Translations under genes and position numbers: made by a program
From: Planctomycetaceae bacterium
GTDB lineage: Bacteria > Planctomycetota > Planctomycetia > Pirellulales > Thermoguttaceae
DNA: 17,711 bases
Assembly: GCA_009783865.1 (NCBI GenBank)
Contig: WRCR01000026.1
Span: 1-17,711 of the forward strand
Reading direction: 5' to 3'
Notes under the pieces: model-generated
What the model saw: the letters and a program-made list of their open reading frames with translations, nothing else
What the model was told of the DNA's origin: nothing
Database searches by the model: none
Shown here: one piece after another, positions 1-7,002 of the stretch
Numbering within the stretch: the stretch's first letter is position 1
Layout: every line of letters begins with the position of its first letter

Positions 1-1096
1 CTATGAAAGTACCGAAAGCAAGATGCCGAAACAGTTCCGTACTGCTTCCGATTTGCACCTTTCTCTGTAAAGTTCCCGCCGAAAATGCTGGTCTCTGAAC
101 GAGAAGCGGAAAACGCGGCTTAACCGGCGAAGGTTTCGATGTTTGCGAAGCGGTTTGTGAAGACAATATCGCCTTCATATTCGGAGCGGATGCCCAGCGG
201 TATTTATCGGCTTCAAACTCACCGGACGAAGGATTCTCCGCGGCGTTATCCCAAATATCTTCATACCATCGGGTTTTCCCGCTGTTTGGATTTTCATCTT
301 GTATTTCGGGTATTGGTATTGCAGCGTTATGTTCAGTGAAATTTTCCGCAACTGGAACGGATTCCCAGCGTCCTATACCAACGACATCGTCCTTCGGAAA
401 AACCGCAAAGAAGGAACGCAGTAAATCCCAGCCGGTACGATTTAAGCCGTTCTTTTCCTTTTTATCTTTTTCCGAAGAATAAGAAAAAATGAGCGACAAG
501 GGACCAGTCAGCAGCGTAACCAAAGCAATTCTGACCAGACGACCGTGGTCTTGCCGGGCGGAGATTTCGTCTTTCAAAGAACCAACAAACGTGTCAACAA
601 AGGAATGTGACCGATAGTATCTGTTTTCCTGCAACAATAGAATAAGGACAAAGGCGAAAACACAGGCAAAGGTGTACACTATCAACAGCAGTCCGAAAAG
701 CAGTCCCTGCTGCATTGCCGACGCAACAAGAACCTGCAAAAGCGAAATGAGAAGTATCTGCCAGCAAAACCGCGGTGCTTTTTCACGAAACAAGAGTACC
801 ATTTCCACGAAAACCAAGGTTCGGGCAATCGCAACCGCAAGGTCTTCGTTTTGATAATTGAAGATGTGCAGAACCGCATCTTGCAGCGTCAAACCGAGTA
901 TGAGCAAAATAAGTACGTTGACCGTCCAGTCGCCGAGTTGAATCCAGCGGCGCAAGTCGGTGACGTACATGCTGGCTGCCGCCGCAATGAACATCAAAAC
1001 CGGCAGCACAAAGTCCTCTTGTCCCAGCCCAAGTAGAAAGGCGGATAAACAAGTGATAAAACAAAGTGCTGCTGCAAGGGAATAAGGAAGCCGCAT
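1..1096 (-). CDS. DUF3488/TgpA-type membrane protein with expected C-terminal transglutaminase domain, partial (runs off left edge)
   Basis: Reading the minus strand from the ATG at 1096 gives 365 codons open to the window edge. The N-terminus is a membrane domain with about six hydrophobic segments (roughly residues 6-23, 30-45, 57-72, 110-129, 133-156 and 186-206). The stretch around residues 95-156 (VFVEMVLLFREKAPRF, then a Leu-rich pair of helices) resembles the TgpA/DUF3488 family, in which a periplasmic transglutaminase-like Cys-His-Asp domain follows. That catalytic part lies beyond the window, so its presence is assumed. Residues after about 210 are soluble, polar and Pro/Ser-rich, as in the linker of these proteins. 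The start lies 24 bases after the epimerase stop, and an in-frame stop codon upstream of the ATG rules out a longer start. The two genes are therefore probably one operon. The ribosome site is weak (GAAAG). The physiological substrate is unknown. Confidence 0.72.
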   Translation of the reverse strand, partial: MRLPYSLAAALCFITCLSAFLLGLGQEDFVLPVLMFIAAAASMYVTDLRRWIQLGDWTVNVLILLILGLTLQDAVLHIFNYQNEDLAVAIARTLVFVEMVLLFREKAPRFCWQILLISLLQVLVASAMQQGLLFGLLLIVYTFACVFAFVLILLLQENRYYRSHSFVDTFVGSLKDEISARQDHGRLVRIALVTLLTGPLSLIFSYSSEKDKKEKNGLNRTGWDLLRSFFAVFPKDDVVGIGRWESVPVAENFTEHNAAIPIPEIQDENPNSGKTRWYEDIWDNAAENPSSGEFEADKYRWASAPNMKAILSSQTASQTSKPSPVKPRFPLLVQRPAFSAGTLQRKVQIGSSTELFRHLAFGTFI

Positions 1097-1120
1097 ACTT
1101 TCGTACTGTTTTTCTGTTTT

Positions 1121-1960
1121 TTACTGCATATTTTTCTGCATAAATTTTAGGGCATCCGCTGCGAGTTGTTCTTCGCTGACATACATTCTGCGCCATATTT
1201 TTGTGGCGGCGGCAAGTTTCGGCAATGCTTGTCCGAAGGCTTCGACAACAAGCCAGCCGCCGTAATTGATATCTTTCAAAGCGGCAAATGTTTCCAGCCA
1301 GCGCACGCCGCCTTGTCCCGGCGTAGAGCGGTCATTCTCCGAAATGTGAACGTGAAGCAAATGCTCTCCTGTTAAACGGATTGCATCAGCAACATTTTTT
1401 TCTTCGATGTTGCCGTGAAAAGTATCGTACATCATTCCGACGAAGGGGTGGTTCAATTCTTTCACGAATCGGACCCCGTCTGCCATGCAGTTTATGAAAT
1501 ATGCTTCGAAGCGGTTGAGTGCTTCGAAGCATATTTTGACATTGACTTTTTGGGCATGGTCTCCGATTTCTCTTGCGCCGTCTAATGCCCACTGCCATTC
1601 GTCTTTAGAAGGACTTGAGCCGGTAAAAACGCCGAGAGCGGAAAGACAGTTTCCTGCCATTTTTTCGCAACCGGCAGCGGCGCAGCAGTCGAGGATTCGT
1701 TTGTTTGTTTCGATTCCTTGCCGGCGGATTTTCGGGTCGGCAGAAATCATGTTGTCGTCCGGTCCGTAGGCGCAGGTTCCGCTGCGGAGAAATCCGAGTT
1801 CGTCCAGTTTTTTGCCCCATTTGGCGGCATTGGCAACGTCTTTGTCGAACATCGGCAGTTCAACAACGTCGTATCCGATTTTCCTTATTAAGTCCAATAC
1901 GCTGAATTTATCGTCGGACAAGGTATCTGTCCAGAGCAAAAGGTTGATGCCGTATTTCAT
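1121..1960 (-). CDS. Sugar phosphate isomerase/epimerase-like TIM barrel, ketose 3-epimerase (tagatose/psicose epimerase) type
   Basis: A 279-residue protein of the AP-endonuclease-2-like TIM barrel family. Candidate metal ligands are E146 (in CFEALNRFE), D179 (in YDTFHGNIEE), H205 (in HVHISEND) and E240 (in VVEAFG). From memory, these align at a constant offset of four with the Mn-binding residues of Agrobacterium D-psicose 3-epimerase (E150, D183, H209, E244), and the local motifs also agree. The predicted role is cytoplasmic epimerisation or isomerisation of a ketose. Substrates in this family vary (tagatose, psicose, hydroxypyruvate, inositol derivatives), so the exact sugar is inference. 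The start at 1960 is supported by GGAG eight bases upstream and by a good promoter at 2014-2042. The gene leads a two-gene transcript with the DUF3488 membrane protein. Confidence 0.85.
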   Translation of the reverse strand: MKYGINLLLWTDTLSDDKFSVLDLIRKIGYDVVELPMFDKDVANAAKWGKKLDELGFLRSGTCAYGPDDNMISADPKIRRQGIETNKRILDCCAAAGCEKMAGNCLSALGVFTGSSPSKDEWQWALDGAREIGDHAQKVNVKICFEALNRFEAYFINCMADGVRFVKELNHPFVGMMYDTFHGNIEEKNVADAIRLTGEHLLHVHISENDRSTPGQGGVRWLETFAALKDINYGGWLVVEAFGQALPKLAAATKIWRRMYVSEEQLAADALKFMQKNMQ

Positions 1961-1968
1961 TGTCAGGT

Positions 1969-1972
1969 CTCC
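1969..1972 (-). promoter_or_regulatory. Ribosome binding site of the epimerase gene
   Basis: On the minus strand, GGAG lies eight bases before the ATG at 1960. It is one of the few recognisable SD sequences in this window and supports the chosen start. Confidence 0.6.
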
Positions 1973-2013
1973 GGTTGAAGGATTTTGAGAGAGAATCGAA
2001 AAACATCGGAATA

Positions 2014-2042
2014 ATTGTACCCGAAACAGGGAAAGAAATCAA
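2014..2042 (-). promoter_or_regulatory. Sigma-70-type promoter of the epimerase operon
   Basis: On the minus strand, TTGATT (2037-2042) and TACAAT (2014-2019) are separated by exactly 17 bases. Transcription would begin near 2007, giving a leader of about 47 bases that includes the GGAG ribosome site. Confidence 0.6.
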
Positions 2043-2054
2043 GAATGACTGCCG

Positions 2055-2083
2055 TTGGAAAAAATACTCGATTATGTTATAAT
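2055..2083 (+). promoter_or_regulatory. Sigma-70-type promoter of the GlmU-like gene
   Basis: TTGGAA (2055-2060), a 17-base spacer, then a consensus TATAAT (2078-2083). Transcription would begin near 2090, about 39 bases before the ATG at 2129. The promoter is back to back with the epimerase promoter at 2014-2042, so the 168-base gap is a divergent control region. Confidence 0.65.
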
Positions 2084-2128
2084 TAGAACGGTTTTTCACA
2101 ATTCACTTATATATGAAAATAATCCTAA

Positions 2129-3370
2129 ATGCACATCATACTTTTCGAGGACTCTCTGTCCCAGCAGTTGTTTCCGGCAACGATTGCCAGAGCGGCATTT
2201 GCCGTCAACATCGGCACCTACCGCCTTATTGACCTTGCTTACATGCTGTCGGACAATGTTGAGGTTATCGTCCGTCCTTATCTCAAGGACTTGGCTAACA
2301 AGGATTTTCCCAATCTATGGACACCGGAAAAAGGACATCGTTCTGAGCCGGTTCTTGTTCTCAATGCCCGCGCTGTGCCGCATATTTCGGTATTTGAACA
2401 GTTGAAACAGTTTATTAAGGAAGAGCGTACCGGCATCGTCTCTTCTCCTCACGGAATAGTATGCGCTCTGTTTTCCCGCCAAAATCCTTTTCCGAATGAT
2501 TTGATAGGTTCGTCGCAACTTCTTGGCATCATTGACGATATGCATCTTCCGCCGATGGATTTGCAGATACCGACTTTGGAATACGCGCACGATATTATCC
2601 GGTATCAACTCCGCACAATAAACGACAACCTCAATTACCGTCTGAAAACCGGAGAATACAAAGAAATTGCAGACGGCGTTTTTTCTGCGGACGGAAAACC
2701 GCTGGGACAATTCTGCGTAACGGACAGCAGCGCGGGTCCCATTGTGCTGGAAACTGGTGTGAGCGTAGGACCGTACACATTCTTTCGGGGTCCCGTCTAT
2801 GTCGGTGCCAAGACGAAAATCATCGAACACACTGCTCTCAAGGATGCGGTCTCGCTGGGAAGTACGACGAAAGTCGGCGGTGAAGTCGAGGCAACGGTAA
2901 TTGAATCCTTTTCGAACAAACAGCATCATGGGTTCCTTGGACATAGTTATCTCGGCAGTTGGGTCAACCTCGGTGCCGGTACTTCAAACAGCGATTTGAA
3001 AAATACTTACGGTGAAGTGACGGTGGAGTATTCCAATCGGAAAGTCAAGACCGGTATGCAGTTTGTCGGCAGTATTATCGGCGATTACTCTAAAACGGCA
3101 ATTAACACGGGTATATTTACTGGTAAGACCATTGGAGCATGCAGTATGGTGTACGGATTTGTCACCACCAATGTGCCGAGTTATGTGAATTACGCCCGTT
3201 CTTTCGGACAGGTGACGGAGACATCTGTTGAAACATTGGTACATACGCAGGCAAGAATGTTTTCGCGCCGCAATGTTGTACAGCGTCCTTGTGATATTCA
3301 ACTTCTGCGGGATATTTACGAAATGACGAAGCACGAAAGACAACTGGCAAACGAACCGCTGTCGCTGTAA
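2129..3370 (+). CDS. GlmU-like sugar nucleotidyltransferase / N-acetyltransferase (alternative bacterial GlmU family)
   Basis: A 413-residue two-domain protein. The N-terminal part (about 1-195) starts MHIILFEDSLSQQLFP and resembles the NTP_transf_4 type of pyrophosphorylase domain rather than classical GlmU; I do not see the usual GxGTRM loop. The C-terminal part (about 200-360) is a left-handed beta-helix of hexapeptide repeats (VSVGPYTFFRGPVYVGAKTK and on). It contains HHGFLGHSYLGSWVNLGAGT (266-285), which parallels the acetyltransferase active-site region of GlmU, with H266 or H267 as candidate base. The likely role is making UDP-N-acetylglucosamine or another nucleotide-sugar for the envelope; the exact sugar is inference. 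No SD precedes the ATG. The leader is about 39 bases, from the promoter at 2055-2083. Confidence 0.8.
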   Translation: MHIILFEDSLSQQLFPATIARAAFAVNIGTYRLIDLAYMLSDNVEVIVRPYLKDLANKDFPNLWTPEKGHRSEPVLVLNARAVPHISVFEQLKQFIKEERTGIVSSPHGIVCALFSRQNPFPNDLIGSSQLLGIIDDMHLPPMDLQIPTLEYAHDIIRYQLRTINDNLNYRLKTGEYKEIADGVFSADGKPLGQFCVTDSSAGPIVLETGVSVGPYTFFRGPVYVGAKTKIIEHTALKDAVSLGSTTKVGGEVEATVIESFSNKQHHGFLGHSYLGSWVNLGAGTSNSDLKNTYGEVTVEYSNRKVKTGMQFVGSIIGDYSKTAINTGIFTGKTIGACSMVYGFVTTNVPSYVNYARSFGQVTETSVETLVHTQARMFSRRNVVQRPCDIQLLRDIYEMTKHERQLANEPLSL

Positions 3371-3508
3371 ATTGTTCTGACCGCAAGTTTCGGCGACTGC
3401 CTGAATACCACCGCCAAAATTCCCTACTAAAGTTTTACACACCCGCAGGAACATTTAGAACAGTGCCGCTATGTAAAATCGCTGTAGATACGCTATAATA
3501 ATACTGCC
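3371..3508. other. Intergenic gap, nothing else recognised
   Basis: This 138-base stretch separates the GlmU-like gene from the nuclease-methyltransferase gene. Apart from the -10 box at its right end I see no ORF, hairpin or repeat in it. Confidence 0.4.
3494..3499 (+). promoter_or_regulatory. Consensus -10 box immediately before the nuclease-methyltransferase start
   Basis: TATAAT lies nine bases before the ATG at 3509; an overlapping AATAAT (3497-3502) is six bases away. No convincing -35 is visible and there is no SD. Transcription would begin at or within a few bases of the start codon, giving a leaderless or nearly leaderless mRNA. Confidence 0.45.
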
Positions 3509-5899
3509 ATGAGTGAAACACTATTTTCAATTCCGAAAGACCTGCTCGCCAAGTTGCACAATGCCAACTCCGAGGCGACTGTGCGCCAACTCGTCATGCA
3601 GCAACTCGACTGCGATGAGATTACGCTTGAAGAGGGGCGCACCGACGTTTATCACAAAAACGTACTGTTTGAATTCAAACACGATGTCGACTTGAGTCAG
3701 CCGGGCGGCGACCGCGCAAAAGTGCTGGCGCAAGCACTGTACTATTGCAACGCCCTTTACGTCGACGGACGAATTCAAGCCGACGGCACCGGTCGTGTTC
3801 CGCCCTACATCGTGTTGATTGACAAAGACGAATTCGTGTTTTATGAACGACAAGCAGTCGAACACATTTACAAGCAAAACGAACTCTTCCGTCAAGGCAT
3901 TGCCTCTGCGCCGGATAACGCTGTCATCGAGTTATGTAAAAAGGTAGCACCGCTCAATTATATTTTTACTTCAACGCAGGAATTACTCGAAAAAGCACTC
4001 CGGCAACTGCGTTCCATGCTCACTACCGAAACCATGATCATGGAAGATGTTACGGAATACAGTTTCGATGCCGTTTATTCGCACTGGGGCAACGTGTTCA
4101 GCCAATTATTGAGTAAAAATGCGATGGGACAGGAGCGGTACGTTTGCGTTCAAGATTGTCATGAAAAAGGTAAAATCGTTCTGATTGAATCCGATTTAAT
4201 CGGAAAGGAAACGATTAACGTTCATTTTACGGTCGACGACGAATTGATGATGATTCAACGTTGTCCAAAAAGTGAGTATGAAGGTTTTTGGCGGAATTGG
4301 AAACGCATCAAAGATGACAAAATCGTCAATGCCATTCTGAAAAAGATTTACGACACAGTCGACATGGAAGCCCGGCGCAAGAAGGGACAGTTTTACACAC
4401 CTACAGAATTGGCAAGACACGGCTGGGCATATTTGGAAAAGGAATTGGGCAAAGAATTTTGGCTTGACGGCACTTGGCGGATTTGGGATTGTAGTTGCGG
4501 TGAAGGGGGATTGGCAATCGATGTTATTCCCCGGTCGGCACTGCAATACACGTATCTTTCGTCGCTTGATTCCGGCGAAGTGCATCACGTCCGGCAAATG
4601 CTGCCGATGTGCAAAAAAGTGTGGAAAATGGATTTTTTGAATACGCATGTCATAAATTTTCCTGAAGAAGTGTTGCGGGACATGGCAAACGAGCAGATTA
4701 AATGGCTGTTCTTTATCAATCCGCCTTATGGGGAAGGTTCAAGCGGAAAAGCAACATACGATACCAAGTGGTATAAAAAAAATGTATCGGTCTCGAACGT
4801 TAAAGACCAGATGAAAGGGCATAATCTTTCGATTGAAAGCAAGGAAAAGTATGCGCAGTTCCTTTTCCGCATCGAAAAGGAATTTAAGTGTAAATATGTG
4901 TTGGGCTGCTATACTACAATGAAAGCGTTTGTTTCAAAAGAGTATGCAAATCTGCGAAAATTTTGGCGACCGGTTTTTAAGAGGGGTTTAATTTGTTGTG
5001 CCAATAAGTGGCATCAAGGAAATGGGAATTTTCCGAGCGTTTTTTCGGTTTTTGATTGTCGGACCAAGGGACGCTGGGGAAAAATGGAATACGATATTTT
5101 GGAATACCGAAAAGGATACGCTAAAGGCGTTTTCAAAGGAAAGAAGAGTTTTGTGCAAGAAGACCCCAAACGCAGTTTTCGTCAATACTTTTTTCCAAAG
5201 GAGGGGTTGCCATGTGATGAATTAACTGTTGTACAAGCGAATGGATTAAAAACGTATGGCGGAAAGTCAACAATGAGCAATTATCGTCCAAAAGGGACGT
5301 GGGCATCCGCCGGTTTTATTTCGGCGTTTATGCGGCAACAGAATTTTTCGCGGATGGTCAGCGGCAACGTTATCGACAACTACGTTCCAATATTTATTAA
5401 CAAAAGAAACTACAAAAAAGTATTATGTGGTTTGGGGCTCTATTGGAGTATCAAGCCGACATGGAAAAACAACGCTGATTTTCTTTCGGCACTGTCCCGA
5501 AACCTAAAACAGAGTGAAGAAGCCGATGCGATACTATATGCACTGGTTAGCACCCGCAACCGCACGACAACCGCCCGGTTAGAGGAAACTATAATTACCA
5601 CTAAAAAGGGAAGGACTATCAACGGCGGCATCATTGTCGAAAACAAGTTAAATCTGTTTAACACAAAGTTGTTCGACTGGTCGGACTGTTCCGACATTGG
5701 AAAAGATGTACTGCGGTTGTACAAGCACTACCTCGACAACACGGTCAAGTGGAAGGAGCAGGATACCGTTCTCGGCAAAGGCGAATGGCTGGGATTGTAT
5801 CAGTACCATCGTATCGTTCCAATACCGAAGGAATTGGTAAATGCTATTGAAAAACTGCGCCAAGCGGTTGAGCAGATTGCGCTGGAGGTTTGTTTTTAG
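3509..5899 (+). CDS. Single-chain PD-(D/E)XK nuclease plus N6-adenine DNA methyltransferase (Type IIG-like restriction-modification enzyme)
   Basis: A 796-residue protein. The N-terminus carries a likely PD-(D/E)XK nuclease core: D46 in EEGRTDVYHK, then E55 and K57 in LFEFKHD, i.e. the D-x8-E-x-K spacing. The central methyltransferase has motif X at GQFYTP (293-298), motif I at DCSCGEGG (327-334, unusual but with the expected glycines) and motif IV NPPY (404-407), as in N6-adenine methylases of the Type I/IIG class. The C-terminal 350 residues may hold target recognition; I cannot assign a family. Such proteins usually methylate and cut DNA with one polypeptide, protecting against phage. No separate specificity, helicase or second methylase gene is next to it. 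Codon use looks A+T-richer than the neighbours by eye (not computed), compatible with horizontal transfer. Recognition site unknown. Confidence 0.8.
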   Translation: MSETLFSIPKDLLAKLHNANSEATVRQLVMQQLDCDEITLEEGRTDVYHKNVLFEFKHDVDLSQPGGDRAKVLAQALYYCNALYVDGRIQADGTGRVPPYIVLIDKDEFVFYERQAVEHIYKQNELFRQGIASAPDNAVIELCKKVAPLNYIFTSTQELLEKALRQLRSMLTTETMIMEDVTEYSFDAVYSHWGNVFSQLLSKNAMGQERYVCVQDCHEKGKIVLIESDLIGKETINVHFTVDDELMMIQRCPKSEYEGFWRNWKRIKDDKIVNAILKKIYDTVDMEARRKKGQFYTPTELARHGWAYLEKELGKEFWLDGTWRIWDCSCGEGGLAIDVIPRSALQYTYLSSLDSGEVHHVRQMLPMCKKVWKMDFLNTHVINFPEEVLRDMANEQIKWLFFINPPYGEGSSGKATYDTKWYKKNVSVSNVKDQMKGHNLSIESKEKYAQFLFRIEKEFKCKYVLGCYTTMKAFVSKEYANLRKFWRPVFKRGLICCANKWHQGNGNFPSVFSVFDCRTKGRWGKMEYDILEYRKGYAKGVFKGKKSFVQEDPKRSFRQYFFPKEGLPCDELTVVQANGLKTYGGKSTMSNYRPKGTWASAGFISAFMRQQNFSRMVSGNVIDNYVPIFINKRNYKKVLCGLGLYWSIKPTWKNNADFLSALSRNLKQSEEADAILYALVSTRNRTTTARLEETIITTKKGRTINGGIIVENKLNLFNTKLFDWSDCSDIGKDVLRLYKHYLDNTVKWKEQDTVLGKGEWLGLYQYHRIVPIPKELVNAIEKLRQAVEQIALEVCF

Positions 5900-5918
5900 G
5901 GTAAAGAACGCGGGAGGA

Positions 5919-5937
5919 ACGCAAAGATTAGCAAAAC
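5919..5937 (+). repeat. Short dispersed repeat, copy 1 (ACGCAAAG-ATT-GCAAAAC type)
   Basis: ACGCAAAGATTAGCAAAAC lies in the 72-base gap between the convergent ends of the nuclease-methyltransferase and bioB. A near match (ACGCAAAGGATTCGCAAAAC) occurs on the minus strand at 10839-10858. Both are intergenic. Confidence 0.4.
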
Positions 5938-5971
5938 CTGAAACTTGCAGCCGGACTTGGCAAAATGGAAA

Positions 5972-6889
5972 TCAATCCGCCATCAATTCCTGCCTGCGAA
6001 TCATTTCCATATCTTGTTCAACGCCGCAGCCGGTTGTCGTTAAGTAATCGCCGGTCATTAGCGAGTCCGCACCGGCGGCAAACAACTCCGTTTGTCTTTC
6101 GCCGAGCGTTTGCGGCCTGCCGCCGCAAAGACGCAACGCCGCTGACGGTAAAGCAATACGAAACAGTGCCGTTATGCGAAGTGCCTCTTCCGGCATCAGC
6201 GGCGGTTGATTCGCCAGCGGCGTTCCCGCAACCGGTCGGATAAAATTGAGCGGCACCGATTTTATATCCAACTCCTTGAGCATCAATGCAAGGTAGGTGC
6301 GGTCTTGCCATGTTTCACCTAGTCCGAAAATTCCGCCGCTGCAAACGTCCAAGCCGAGGTCTTTCGCTCTCTTGACGGTCTCATATCTGTCCCGCCATTT
6401 TTGAGTCGTGCAGATACTCGGATAAAACCGCTCCGAGGTTTCAAGATTATGATGTATCCGCAGGAAACCGGCATTTTTAATTTGCCGTAATTTCGTTTCG
6501 TCTAATTGTCCTATTGAAACGCTGCACAAGAAACCCGCATTGTTTTCGGCAAGAAGTGTTTCAGCCGTTTCGATTATCTGTTTGAATTCCTGTTCGGTCG
6601 GTGCAGAACCGCTTGCGACCCAGCCGACTCGTTTCACGCCTTGTTTCCAGATGCGGCGGGTTTCTTGTTTCAATGTTTCGGAATCCAGCATCGGATAGAC
6701 CGGCGCGCCGGTGTTGTAATGTCCGCTCTGTGCGCAGAACCGGCAATTCATTGCGCAGCGTCCGCTCTTGATGTTGACTATCGAACATAATTCGACACGG
6801 CTGCCGAAGGACTTCTGCCGCAGTTGCGAACATACGGCGTACAATTCTTTCAGTGGAACAAAAGGAATTTCGGAAAGCGGAATCGGCAT
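5972..6889 (-). CDS. bioB: Biotin synthase, variant auxiliary-cluster ligands
   Basis: A 305-residue radical-SAM enzyme that inserts sulfur into dethiobiotin, the last step of biotin synthesis. The [4Fe-4S]/SAM motif is C45-x3-C49-x2-C52 (CAMNCRFC). BioB landmarks follow: HHNLETSERFY (146-156), CSGGIFGLGE (183-192) and RLCGGR (253-258). Compared from memory with E. coli BioB, auxiliary-cluster ligands C128, C188 and R260 correspond to C122, C183 and R253. E. coli C97 is replaced by glycine (G89, in RVGWVASG), while an extra cysteine, C35 (RVELCSIVN), is present. This matches my recollection of BioB from obligate anaerobes. No other bio genes are in the window. It diverges from the fsr-like gene. 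There is no SD before the ATG, and a longer reading is not supported. Confidence 0.9.
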   Translation of the reverse strand: MPIPLSEIPFVPLKELYAVCSQLRQKSFGSRVELCSIVNIKSGRCAMNCRFCAQSGHYNTGAPVYPMLDSETLKQETRRIWKQGVKRVGWVASGSAPTEQEFKQIIETAETLLAENNAGFLCSVSIGQLDETKLRQIKNAGFLRIHHNLETSERFYPSICTTQKWRDRYETVKRAKDLGLDVCSGGIFGLGETWQDRTYLALMLKELDIKSVPLNFIRPVAGTPLANQPPLMPEEALRITALFRIALPSAALRLCGGRPQTLGERQTELFAAGADSLMTGDYLTTTGCGVEQDMEMIRRQELMAD

Positions 6890-6911
6890 AATTCATTCAC
6901 ATTTAGCGTTT

Positions 6912-6946
6912 GGTTCGTAGAATCGCCGTTAAACGAAACACGAACC
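6912..6946. promoter_or_regulatory. Inverted repeat in the bioB/fsr divergent region, possible operator
   Basis: GGTTCGT (6912-6918) and ACGAACC (6940-6946) form a perfect 7-base inverted repeat with a 21-base centre. It lies between the bioB start and the -10 of the MFS gene and overlaps the approach to that gene's -35. It does not look like a classical BirA site. Operator function is inference. Confidence 0.3.
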
Positions 6947-6949
6947 GCC

Positions 6950-6976
6950 TTGTTTTATCTGTAATACGGTTATAAT
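6950..6976 (+). promoter_or_regulatory. Promoter of the fsr-like MFS gene
   Basis: A consensus TATAAT (6971-6976) is preceded by TTGTTT (6950-6955) with a somewhat short 15-base spacer. Transcription would begin near 6983. The 20-base leader includes GGAG at 6988-6991, twelve bases before the ATG. Confidence 0.5.
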
Positions 6977-7002
6977 ATAACGTAATCGGAGCAGATAATC
7001 CA

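Noticed and set aside
783..1196. 137-codon minus-strand ORF spanning the epimerase end and the membrane-protein start
   Set aside because: Its Arg/Cys-rich translation is a frame shadow; the frame starting at 1096 gives a coherent membrane domain and runs through to the edge.
2055..2405. 116-codon plus-strand ORF beginning in the promoter region
   Set aside because: It contains the -10 box and overlaps the GlmU-like gene in another frame; its translation is low-complexity and unlike any family.
2315..2944. 209-codon minus-strand ORF
   Set aside because: Antisense to the GlmU-like gene, whose plus-strand product has clear domains; the minus translation has none.
3509..5899. BREX PglX or DISARM methylase
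   Set aside because: The fused N-terminal nuclease core, the smaller size and the absence of any partner gene (brx, pgl, drm, helicase) fit a single-chain Type IIG enzyme better.
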